Assembly (NCBI GenBank): GCA_051453625.1
Contig: JBOZIK010000001.1
Coordinates: 258,522,575-258,586,574 of the forward strand
DNA: 64,000 nucleotides
Direction of reading: 5' to 3'
Origin: Welwitschia mirabilis
Taxonomy: Eukaryota > Gnetophyta > Gnetopsida > Welwitschiales
In this document: positions 11,587 to 22,935 of the stretch, in pieces
Layout: each line of letters starts with the position of its first letter
Position numbering within the stretch: the stretch's first letter is position 1
Position numbers and translations under genes: made by a program
The notes under the pieces: generated by a model
The model's input: only the letters and a program-made list of their open reading frames with translations
Databases searched by the model: none
Told to the model about the DNA's origin: nothing

Positions 11587-12518
11587 TACTGGGAAATAGA
11601 AAAACAAGAACATGAGTAAGATTTTCTCAAATGAAAACGTTATTAACGTTATTTCTCCAACAATATTCTTAGTCCTTCTTACAATGAAGATCTTACTTAT
11701 AAAGGCAAACACCCATTAGGGTTTCACTAAGGTTTTCACATTTTCTCAGGTATAGGACCATGGTGTGCATATAAACTTTAGCATAAGTGTGTAGCTGATA
11801 GCTAGATTTGTACTTTTTTGTTAGTGTTTCGATTAGTTATTAGTACCAAATCTTTCATCTAGTAATATAAGATTACTAGTCCATTTGGGAATAATACGAC
11901 TAAATTTTTAGGAGGGTTTTCCATAGAAAAAGTCCTACTAGTTTTGTTTGTAATAGTTTTCTTTATAGTTTTTTTTGTAGCAGTTTTTTAAGTCCCCCAC
12001 CTCAATTTGGGTATGGGAAGTTTAGTCTTTATATATTCTTCATCTAACATAGTTACCAGACTTTTATTAAAGAAAAAACATATCTTAAAATTTGTAAGTT
12101 ACTTTTTTATATATTCTCTTCTTCAATGTGATTACCCCCATCCCCATTATCTCATGATATCCTTCTACATCATTGGAGGCCTATAGTTATCTTAAAAATA
12201 TTATAATAATGACTAAAGAATCTACTAATTTTTACCTTTATAAAATCTAATAAACTATTTATTTTAGGAATAGGAGGAGTTTTTTAATTTCTTGATCTCT
12301 CTTATCAAGCTATGTTTAAAATGATATAGAATTAAAATTTTAATGTTCCTATTATATTAAATAGAACTTTAATTTTGTAATGTCATAGTAAGTAATAAAT
12401 TATTTGTAATCGTTATTGGAACTAATATTTAATACATGTGAAAATGGGATATGTTTTTCTAATTAACTCTATTATATATAAAAGTTATTAGTACATTTAA
12501 TGCTCAAATGAAATTTTT
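11587..12518 (-). mobile_element. Copia LTR, copy 2
   Basis: It starts tactgggaaatag (canonical TGTTGGGAA eroded) and runs to about the aaatgaaatttttt stretch, matching copy 1. The C-rich/T-rich block at 11995-12060 and the 'ttatctcttatcaag' type block are shared. The right border is not sharply defined. The copies differ at many sites, so they are not alleles of one locus. Confidence 0.75.
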
Positions 12519-13072
12519 TAAAGAAAAAATCAACCAAAATAATAAGTAAAATGATACTTCATTTGTAGAAGCAATATTCAATATAATAGGATTAAGATTC
12601 TTTGGATCACCTTGTATTATGATCTTTATTTCTACATCACATAGTGATTCATATGATCTTATAGACTTTAGTAGAGCTAGTTCTTCATATTTGTGTTTTT
12701 TCACATAATGAGACTTTTTAGTAATTCAAATTAAATTATAATTAAAAAATATAATATATTTTTATTACACATACACAACAAATAATAAATATAACTGACT
12801 TGTTGATTTAGAACTTAGATATTTTCTTTTTGAAGAACTCCTAACTTCACTTTTTTCATTGTTTTTTATTTGTTTAAGCATTTGTTATACTTGTTGAGAA
12901 TATATTTTCATGCTTAATATCTATTTAAATATTGATTCCTACATAATGTGATTCCGTTCCTTCTTAACAATAGAAAAGAGGGGAACATCATACTTTTTGT
13001 ATGCCAAAATCAAATTATATTCATAGCAAATTAATAATATTGACCTATACCCAATACTTGTAGACGTACTTA
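12519..13072. other. AT-rich spacer, nothing recognised
   Basis: Only short open frames (66 codons at 12504-12704, minus) with no domain. Confidence 0.3.
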
Positions 13073-15005
13073 AAGGAATCTTTCATAATGAAATTAACAT
13101 TTTAACAAAATCATCATATATTTATATATTAAATATTGTATATACATAATCTAAACTAATGATTTAGCATAAAGAGTTAGAAAGGATTGTAATGACTGAA
13201 TATAATTGATGTCACTATTGCCACTATAATTAACAAGTAAAATATAAGTTGCATATAAATTATCAATAATGCCTCTTCTAGAAGGTGTATAAGTAGCTAA
13301 ATATAACTTGAAATAACTTTTTCTATAATTAGATTTGTGCTATGAGGTAAGAATCATTGTTGAAAGGATTGAAGGAGAAAATGATTTTTAGTGTAGCTTA
13401 CAAAAATAATGAAGATTATTCCACTCCTTATGTATGATAACATGTTTGTAAATAAATAAGAAAACAATTGCTATAACATATTACTATGTATATTTAACAT
13501 TCCTATAATTCATATGCTAACTTTCATAACCATATTTAAAGATTTTTCTAATTCTTTAGAAACCAAATTACATTTTTGAATCAAGAAGAAGATGAAATAA
13601 ACTTTAGGCTATAATACCCTTGATTAGAAAATAATTTCATCCTTTTCCACATCCATTAATGTGCATTTTAAACACTAAATGTTCAAATTTTATTTTATTC
13701 AAAAATTGAAGAGAGAAGTTCCTTTAATCATTTTAACATAAATTCAATCTTTTTTACCATTATCTACAAATTGATGCTTTCCTTCTATCATTTCTTTCAT
13801 GTTTTAAGAAGGTAATACATGCTTTACAGAATTTTTTTTTTCTTTTTAAAGTTTGATAGTATTCTATCATCTTAACAATTATTATCTTACTTTCCTTTCT
13901 GCCATTTATCTTCAACTTAAATCACATTTTTTTTTCATTCTTTATTTCTTTTTCAACATATAAGATATCATTATCTATAAGGTTATAATAACATCAAAAT
14001 GAAGTTAGAGGAATCACAATGAAGTTAGAGGAATATCTTTTAAACTATTATTTTTAAAATTGGGATATGTGAACTATAATGGACTATAGTGCAAGATGCC
14101 TTATCCATAATAATCAAATAATTAATCCCATTCTTAAACGATGGAATCACTAATTTCTACCTTCATCTTGCATGATATAAATCCACAAGTTTCTTGCATG
14201 TATTCCATTCAATATAGGATGGATGATAGTAGACTGAACATTGTTCATACTACTACATACAGAGGTAAGCAAGCTGATTGAGAATGAAATCTTTAATATA
14301 TGAGATCTTATCTTTGAATAATTTAGTTTAATAGATATAAAACTCTTTAAATGTTTTATAATTTTCTACTATACTAATATTAGTTGTTGACTATCCATAA
14401 TATAGAAATAAAAATATCCATTATTAAATTTTAAATCATTTTATGGCTCATATAATTTCCTAATGAAGACTCTAAATGATATTAAACTATACACTGTGGT
14501 TTGGTATTTTGAGATTTAAGAATCAAATCCTTTATTTACAATAAGTACTACCTTGTAATAGCTTGAATAGTAGATTTATTCCTTACAACATTTGAAATGG
14601 CCACATTAAAGGATATATATTGATTTCAATAAAAATATTTCATCTTCTCATTATTGACCTTACTCACCTCCTCTACTACTTGAAGTAATTATTCATCCTT
14701 ATTTTGAATTTTCATCTAATCTTGTAATGGATTTATTTTATGTTAGCCCTACCAATGATGAGTTCTCTAAAGTGTTATCTAAACTAATAAGTAAGATTGT
14801 CTTCCTTACCTCTTTTAAATTTAGATTACCTTTTTAAATGTAAAATAAATAATGAGATAAGTTATAGTAATTTTCTCAAGCATATGCTAAATAGCTAACT
14901 AATTAAATAATCACTTATTCTACACCCTAATTTAATATAATGAGAACTCCATTCAAATAGGAGTGATACATTTTCTATTTTATAAAACTAAAGTTACTTA
15001 ACATA

Positions 15006-15008
<3 letters not shown>
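13073..15008. repeat. ~1.9 kb direct repeat, copy 1
   Basis: It aligns with 15161-16994 from the 'tttcataatgaaattaac' start to the 'aagttacttaacataacatg' end. Shared blocks include 'ccttatgtatgataacatg', 'gatgccttatccataataat', 'gaagttagaggaa' and 'acactgtggttt'. No coding domain was recognised in any frame, so the family is unknown. It is probably a non-coding part of a retroelement. Confidence 0.85.

Positions 15009-15060
<52 letters not shown>
15009..15060. repeat. (TG)26 microsatellite ending at a gap
   Basis: An uninterrupted TG dinucleotide run reaches the N gap, so its true length is unknown. The matching end of copy 2 has a short tatatata run instead. Confidence 0.98.
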
Positions 15061-15160
15061 NNNNNNNNNNNNNNNNNNNNNNNNNNNNNNNNNNNNNNNN
15101 NNNNNNNNNNNNNNNNNNNNNNNNNNNNNNNNNNNNNNNNNNNNNNNNNNNNNNNNNNNN
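15061..15160. other. Scaffold gap, 100 N
   Basis: A fixed-size gap directly after the TG microsatellite, which probably broke the assembly. Confidence 0.99.
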
Positions 15161-16994
15161 AGGAAACTTTCATAATGAAATTAACCTTTTAATAAATTCG
15201 ACCTATATTTATATATTAACTATTAATATAATTGATGTTACTATTGCCACTATCATTAGTTAGAAAAATATAAGTTGCATGAAAATTATTAATAATGCCT
15301 TTTCTGAAAGGCATGTAAGTAACCAAATATAACTTGAAATACCTTGTTCTACAATTAGACTTGTGTTATGAGGTAAGAAGCATTGCTGAAAGGATTGAAT
15401 AAGAACATGATTTTTACTTTAACTCATAAAAATAATGAAGAGCATTTCACTCCTTATGTATGATAACATGTTTGTAAATAAATAAGGAAAGAATTATTTT
15501 AACTTATTACTGTGTATATTTAACATACTTATAATGCATATGCTAACTTTTAAGCCCATATTTAAATATTTTTCTAATTCTTTAGAAACCAAGTTTACAA
15601 GAAGCAAATGAAATAAACTTTAGGCTAGAATACTGTTCATTAGTAAAATAATTTCATCTTTTTACACATTCATTAGTGTGCATTTTAAAAACTAAATGTT
15701 CAAATTTTATTTTGTTCAAAAATTGAAGAAAGAATGTTCTTTTCTCACTTTTACATAACTTCAATCTTTTTTACCATTATCTACAATTAATGCCTTCCTT
15801 CTATCATCTCTTTGATGTTTCAAGAAGGTATAACATGCTTTAAATAAGTCCTTTTAAAAAAAAAAAAATTCATAATATTTAATCATATTAAGAATTATTA
15901 TCTTGCTTTCCTTTTGTCATTTATCTTGAACTTAAACCACTTTTTTTTTCATTATTTATTTATTTTCCAACATATAAAGAATCATTTTCTATAAGGTTAT
16001 AATAAGATCTGAATGAAGTTAGAGGAAGATCTTTTAAACTATTATTCTTAAAATTGGGATATGTGAACTATAATGGACTATAGTACAAGATGCCTTATCC
16101 ATAATAATCAAATAATTGATACCATAAGATGGAATTACTCATTTCTACCTTAAACGTGCATGATATAAATCCATAAGCTTCTTGCATGTATTTCATTCAA
16201 TAGAGGATGGATGATAGTGGACTAAACATTATTCAGACTACTACATAAAGAGGTAAGGAAGGTGATTGACAATAAAAGTTTTAAAATATGAGATATTCTC
16301 TTTGAATAATTTAGTTTATAAAACTCTTTGAAATTTTTATAATTTCCTACTATACTAATATTAGATGTTAAATATCCATAATAGAGAAATAAAAATATCC
16401 ATTATTAAAATCTAAATCATTTTGCGGCTCATATAATTTCCTAATGAATACTCTAAATGATATCAAAGTATACACTGTGGTTTAATATTTTGAGATTTAA
16501 GCATTAAATCCTTTATTTACGACAAGTACTACCTTGTATTAAATTAAATATTATATTTATTTCTTACAACATTTGAAATGGCCATATTAAAGGATATATA
16601 TATGAATCTCTATAAAAGTATTTCATATTCTCATTATTGACCTTACTCACCTCTTCTACTACTTGAAGTAATTATTTATCCTTGTTTTGAGTTTCCATCT
16701 ATTCTTGTAATGGATTTATTTTATGTTAGTCCTAACAATGATGAGTTTTCTAAAGTTTTATCTAAACTAATAAGCAAGGATTGTGTTCTTTAGCTCTTTT
16801 AAGTGTAGATTACCTTTCTTAAATGTAAAATAACTAATGAGATAAACCATGGTAATTTTCTGAAGCATATGCTAAATAGCTAGCTAATCAAATAATCACT
16901 TATTAGACACCCTAATTTACGATAATAAGAACTCCATTTAAATAAGAGTGACATATTTTATATTTTAAAAAACTAAAGTTATTTAACATAACAT
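15161..16994. repeat. ~1.9 kb direct repeat, copy 2
   Basis: The partner of 13073-15008, with scattered substitutions and small indels (for example, a stretch duplicated in copy 1 near 14000-14030 is single here). It ends in aacataacatg followed by a TA run. No gene was recognised. Confidence 0.85.
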
Positions 16995-17111
16995 GTATAT
17001 ATATAATGTGATTCAAACATGCTCAGCTGATTTATTACCTATTGCAATGTTTCTTTTTGAAAAATACTTTACTAGTATAGTGGAATTTTATATTAGATAC
17101 TTGGATAATAA

Positions 17112-17160
<49 letters not shown>
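17112..17160. repeat. (CT)n(AT)n compound microsatellite
   Basis: CT repeats with one interruption run directly into TA repeats. Confidence 0.97.
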
Positions 17161-17659
17161 GGATGCTTTGAAAATTAAACTATTATTCAAGCACAGGTCT
17201 AGGTTCTTAATCCATCATCATAAACCACAACATATATAAGTGGAGAGATAAGAGTCTAATTTGAAGTATCTTTACCATTGAGTCTAATTAATTCCATTGT
17301 CTTTGGAAATCTACTAGATAACATAATGTTCAAAAAAACTTATGTAAATAAATAAGTTCATATTTAAAATTTCACATTCAAAAAGAGTATTTCAACAAGT
17401 ACATAAAAAATAGTGGAAATAATATAATCTAAAATTTTATCTATTTGAGTTTATGGTTATATAAATGAAACTAGATTAAAATAAAATAAGCAATGCAAAA
17501 GAATAAACAATTATTTATTACTTAAAATTAACTACACATTTAATACATTAAAATTCATCATCATACTAGTTCCTTTAGTTTAAAAAGTATAAAACTTTTT
17601 TTGAATTAATAAAAACATTAATAATACAAATTAAAGATAACATACTATTTAAACATTAA
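17161..17659. other. AT-rich spacer, nothing recognised
   Basis: No domain and no long open frame; A/T-rich single-copy-looking sequence. Confidence 0.3.
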
Positions 17660-18020
17660 GACAACTTTAACTTTAGTCATAGTTGGCATAAAAATATATT
17701 GTATATAAAATAATTATAACTAAATTCAAAGTTACATTAGTAAAGAAAGATGTCATAACACAACTATGACTAAGGTAATAGTTAAAAAAATTACAGTTGT
17801 TCACATAATTTAACTATAGTTATAAGATGAGGTGATGAAATAACTATGAGTTAAATCATAATTATAAGCCATTACAAAAGCTAAGTTAAATAAGTTATGA
17901 GTAAAATATAGAGAAGAGATAAAGTAATAATTATAATTGAAGCCATAGTTATAACACACTATATAAATGAGAGCAAAAATGAATTCTGACTAAAGTCATA
18001 GCGAGGAACCACCATAGTGA
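17660..18020. repeat. Region of interspersed direct and inverted 'tagtcatagtta' motifs
   Basis: The motif occurs as tttagtcatagtt, aactatgactaag, actatgagttaaatcata, gccatagttataac and gactaaagtcatagcg, in both orientations and spaced by tens of bases. Arrays like this are typical of the subterminal regions of plant CACTA transposons. No terminal CACTA motif was found next to it, so the assignment is tentative. Confidence 0.4.
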
Positions 18021-18712
18021 TAAAATATACTACATATTTGTTATTTTATTATTAACTGTAACCTATTATATGGATGAATTTAAATCTTATATGCATAAAA
18101 TAATATAAAATATTATGTCACTAAATAGATGGACATAGCCTAGTCAAAGTAACAAATAAATTCACACTAATTATTTACATAAGGCCATTGAGGGTATTAG
18201 AAAGAAACCTAAGGATCATTAATTTCTTTTCCTTCTTAACTATAATCATTTATGTACTAATTTTGTAAACATAGTATCAAAATATAATTCTAGTAATTAA
18301 AAGATTTGGAATCAAATAAATAAAATGATAAATACGTAATACCTCACAATCTTTCCTTTATTTTTTAAATATGAAATCATAAATATTTATTGATTATTGG
18401 TTAAAATTTGATTGCATCTAAATCATAGTTTGATTAAAGGCATGAGAGATATGAGAAATAGAATAAATATTGTAACATAATTAATGAAATATGGCAAGTC
18501 AAGGGTTATTAAATCTAGTAATAGAAATAATGCTCCATCTTTCAAAATGTTAAACATTAATTTTATAACTAGTGTAGAAAGAATTAAATTTTGATCCACA
18601 TATTCTTGTATTATATATACCTATGCATCTACATTTTTATATTATTCTACAAGTGAATATTGATTAAATACTAAAATCAATAATGTTAAAATAAAGAATT
18701 GAACTAGAAAGA
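18021..18712. other. AT-rich spacer, nothing recognised
   Basis: No domain, repeat or gene seen. Confidence 0.3.
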
Positions 18713-21700
18713 TGTTCATTTTGTCTTTAATAGAACTTAGAGGCATCCTCATTGGAACAATATTCATAAGGATCTAGAAGTTTTATGTTAATATATATTC
18801 TCTTCCCTATGATTAGAAGAGATAATAATACTTGCTTTCTAAGATGAGGTCCTAGATCTTTTTTTGAAAAGCAACTAGAAATTAGATACCTAAAAATAAG
18901 TTTCCTCAAGGTACAACATAAGTAATGAATAAGCTTAAAGTAATGGGTAATGCCTAATGAGTGTATTCTCATAAAAGAAGGGGAAATAAATACAATACAA
19001 TAAAAAGAAAAAGTAAAGGTTAAAAAAAAGATAACTGACTTAAAAAGAGATATATCTTCTTAGTTGTACTACGTCTTCCTATACTAGAAAAAGGTAGAGC
19101 AGGGCTTGGCTATGGGATTAGACAATTATAATAAGTCTTTTGCTTAGACTAAGTATGTGAAATAGATAAGGTTTGAATAAGAAGGCATGATTTACCTAAG
19201 GATTAATCTTTCTTTAAGCAGAAAATAATATGGGATCTTGTTCACAAAAAGATATTTTCTAAAATTAGGTTTGTTTATAATATTTAAGATACACTAAATA
19301 GAATTATTACATTGTAAAGTAGAAACTATCTTTATTATACAAAATCATCAAAATAAATACACATATATTCACACTCTTTCTTCCCCCTTCCATTTGGGAG
19401 ATGATTATATAGTCTTCCCCTTTAAGGGGAGGAGGAAGAGGAGCCTTAGCATTACATTAGAAAATAGAATGAGTCTATAAATAACTAGGAAATATACATG
19501 AAAATAGGGAGAACATTTGATGTAACTTATGGTATTTTTCACTAATGAATAAGGTGTTTTCTACTTACTGACCTGAAGTGATAATCATTCATTAAGTCAA
19601 GGCTAACCATCTAAGAAGTAGAAGAATGCGAAAAGACATCTCAAGTTTATGAAGAGATCAACAAGCTAGAGGAGGCATTAGGAATGAAAAGAGAACATAG
19701 ATACAATCTCCTAGCTATAAGGACCTAGACGTAGTGGAGAATATGAGATATTATTCATTTGAACTAGGAGGGAGAAATGTGAAGGGATGTAAAGCAAGTG
19801 AATTAATGGTTTTTAATTGGAGCCGCTTGAGTAAATTCAAATTAAAAATAACATTATAAAATAGTTATTGCAATGATCCATATGATTATCATCATTGATA
19901 TATTGTAGTAATTAACATAACCATCATCATTAGAATGGTTCCTAATGGTGCCAAAATGGATCATTCCATAAGGATAGTGATCTTCTCTATGGTCATCAAC
20001 CTAGTACTTATCGCATGATGTGATGTTATGGCTAAGATCACTTAATTATAGTACATTCTAAGGGTTTTATGAAACCTTAGAAATATTTTAAATTATGAAT
20101 GGATGAATCATAGCTAATAGAACCTAAAGAGTAAAAGATCAATTAAAGAGAAACGTGTAGAGATGATAAAGAATTGAGTATAGAGAGGATACCTAGTGAG
20201 AAGGAGTTTTTGTTTATCAAAATGTAGTGGAAGAAAAGGAAACTAAGAAAACCAAGTTTCAAGGGATTCTAAGTGCTAAAATAAGGGTCAAGAATCTAGT
20301 AGCTTTCATTCCTAGGCATTAAATACTAGATTTCAATGCTTAGAACATGGAAGTGAAGGGAATTCCACATTCAAGGCATGAAAATTGGGGTAATTTCAAA
20401 CCATAGGCCTATAATTTTAATAGTAAAAAGAAAAGGAATGACAAATATGATGTTAAAATGGAGAGAAGGGGAGAGAAAATCTAGGAAAGTTAGGAAAGAA
20501 AAAGAGAATATGGAAGAGAGGAAAAAAGTGAAAGAAAGGATACAGGAAGAATTAGAATAAGTATGAGAATATGAAAAGAGAGGAAAGATGATGGAGAACT
20601 AGAGGGAAATTTATAAAAAGAAAAAAAAAGAAGGGAGGGGATGGAGAAAGAGAGAAAGAAGGCAAACAATGGGAAGAGGAGGGAAGGTGGAAATTAGAAG
20701 AAAGGAAATGTAAGGAGAAGGAAGAAGGAGAGAAAGGAAGAAGAGAAGAAAGAAAGAAGAGAAAGGAAAGAAAGAAAAAAGAGGAAAAGGATCATAATAA
20801 ATTAATTTAAATGTGAATATTAGTGGTTACCCTATCACTTGATGTAGAAAGTGATGTGTTAAAGACTTGAGTCATCTAAGATATTACTCTCACTTGATTA
20901 GAATAATCATAAAGAAAGAAGAACTTATTTCCATGAAAAAACCTAAAGATTCAATTTTCATAGAGAAGTTAGAATCCTAGGAGGCCCAAGGGTCCTACTA
21001 AGAGGATGTTATATCAAGAAGAAAAAAATTGTTCATGACCTAGGCATCGAATTGAATCATCTTCCATATTTAAGCATGTGATATAAGGTATTCCACATCT
21101 TAGGAATGAAATTATAGGGTTCTTAGGGTAAATTGAAGGAAGAAAAATGGGATGGGAGTTGGGGAGGGGGGAGGAGAATGGGTAAAGAAAGTTGGAGAAG
21201 AAAAGAATCTAAAGATTATAAAGTGAGAAGTCCCCAGGGTTCTGGGAATCATGTTGACGTATAACACTTGTCCACCTTCATACATCTATAATAGAGGAAG
21301 GGAGGGAAAAATGATAAGATGTTAAATAAAAATTAGGAATAAGCTTTAACTAAGATTATTCCATCATAACCAAGTGGAGGAAACTTAGGTAAGAATATTT
21401 TTTTTAAAGTTTTTTCTTTAAAAAACATGGAAATCTTCCTTATTATTTAAAAAAGGGAGGAGGTTCATTTTGTAATTTACACTTAATACTTTAACATATG
21501 GTTTTAAATTTTATAATAACATGAGCTTGTGCTATTGTTATCATGACTAGCTAACCTAGTACACTATCTTTTAAAATAGGGTCTTGTCTTCAAGGTATAG
21601 AAGAAACACCTTGGATCACTTCCTCTACCATAATGAGTTAATGAATTTCTTTATTTTCCTTCTTAGTAAAATTGATTTTTTTCATTCTTCTAGAGTAGGA

Positions 21701-22835
21701 AATGATGTAGTCCTACTATTCTTTTACTTCAGTAGGAATGATTTCCATGATTGTACATCTCTACTATTAGCTAATACATTTTCACCTTAGAAAAGATGGC
21801 TAATGAAGTACAGGACCATTAATTACTCCTCTCTATTTGATCTAGTAATGGGTAATGAGGATTTAGGTATAAATGTAAATAGGTTAAGCATTTATGAGTT
21901 GATCATCTTCCTCCCATCCATGTATACCTAAAGGACTCTAAAGATACTCCACATCTAAATTTGAGTGTTTGTTCAAGATATTAATAAAATGTTTGACCCA
22001 CCTTCCTGTGTATTATGCTAATGTTCATCTACCTTAGCTGTCAACCAATAAAAACCTAATGGAACTTTTAGAAGAGTAAAAGCATCCTGAGATCCCTATA
22101 GAGTCATTGGAGAGTGATAAAGAGATCTTGGTATATCTACTATGAGATCCTATTTGATTTATATGACTATTCCTCCTATTCTTAGATACAAGAACTCACA
22201 TTTCATAGTTTAGTTTTTAAGAAAATGGGTGAAGTAGTGACTAATAAAACTTTCTTTATCTTAGTGAAGTACATATGTGGTAAGGTAATACCTATCCTAA
22301 ATCACTATCAAAAGCATGCAAATATGTGGCATATAACATCCTTCATTAATCAAGATATGTAGATATCATGATTTAGCAAGCTAGTATGTCAAAATCTGAT
22401 GACTTTTACTAAAGATGGAAATGGTCTCTTAAGGAAAATTTCTTCCTAGATATGAGACTCTATACTAAAGGGTCTAAGACATACATAAAGGATTTACATT
22501 AGAACTAACAAAAAAAAGGAGGAGTGAATGATGATAAAGAAGAAGATAAGGGAGTAGCTAGAGGCCTTCCTTAAAACTAAGAAAGAGGATGCATCTACTA
22601 AGTCATCTTATTTTTTTCTTATTTATTCTATTTGGTATTCTTTATTTATTGATATCCTTTTTATTCTAGGTAGGGATGACTTAGATTATCTTCTTGAGAA
22701 GTTAGCATAGGCTTTTAGAAGCTTCTTAGGGTCCAACAATAAAGAAAAGATAGTCTTCCTAGATGAAGATGAATAGGAGGCATAACTTCTCCTTGTAGGT
22801 TAAATTATTTTATTTCTTTGATTAACTTCTTTTGA
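18713..22835. repeat. ~4.1 kb tandem unit, copy A (probable LTR-retroelement part)
   Basis: It begins tgttcattttgtctttaat and ends ttgattaacttcttttga at a gap. Unit B repeats the same sequence between the same two borders. Internal layout: AT-rich part, a ~330 bp purine tract (20455-20790), then a TG...CA-compatible border at about 21262 (gtataaca). After that comes a less repetitive part with short plus-strand open stretches (21584-21790, and about 22672-22777 reading DDLDYLLEKLA). The part 18713-21262 could be a 2.5 kb LTR, but no PBS or purine tract confirms this. I infer a gypsy-type element; lineage and strand are undecided. Confidence 0.65.
20455..20790 (+). repeat. Purine-rich tract in unit A
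   Basis: About 330 bases are almost entirely A and G on the plus strand. The tract is conserved in position in units B (24595-24940) and C (29115-29450), so it is part of the element and not a random expansion. Open frames across it (20378-20560) are low-complexity artefacts. Confidence 0.85.
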
Positions 22836-22935
22836 NNNNNNNNNNNNNNNNNNNNNNNNNNNNNNNNNNNNNNNNNNNNNNNNNNNNNNNNNNNNNNNNN
22901 NNNNNNNNNNNNNNNNNNNNNNNNNNNNNNNNNNN
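22836..22935. other. Scaffold gap, 100 N
   Basis: It falls at the junction of units A and B. Confidence 0.99.

Noticed and set aside
15010-15263. Cys/Val alternating frames
   Set aside because: Translation of the (TG)n microsatellite and the gap.
20378-20560. Lys/Glu/Arg-rich frame over the purine tract (also 24532-24714 and 29122-29319)
   Set aside because: Low-complexity product of an A/G-only strand; stops cannot be frequent there.
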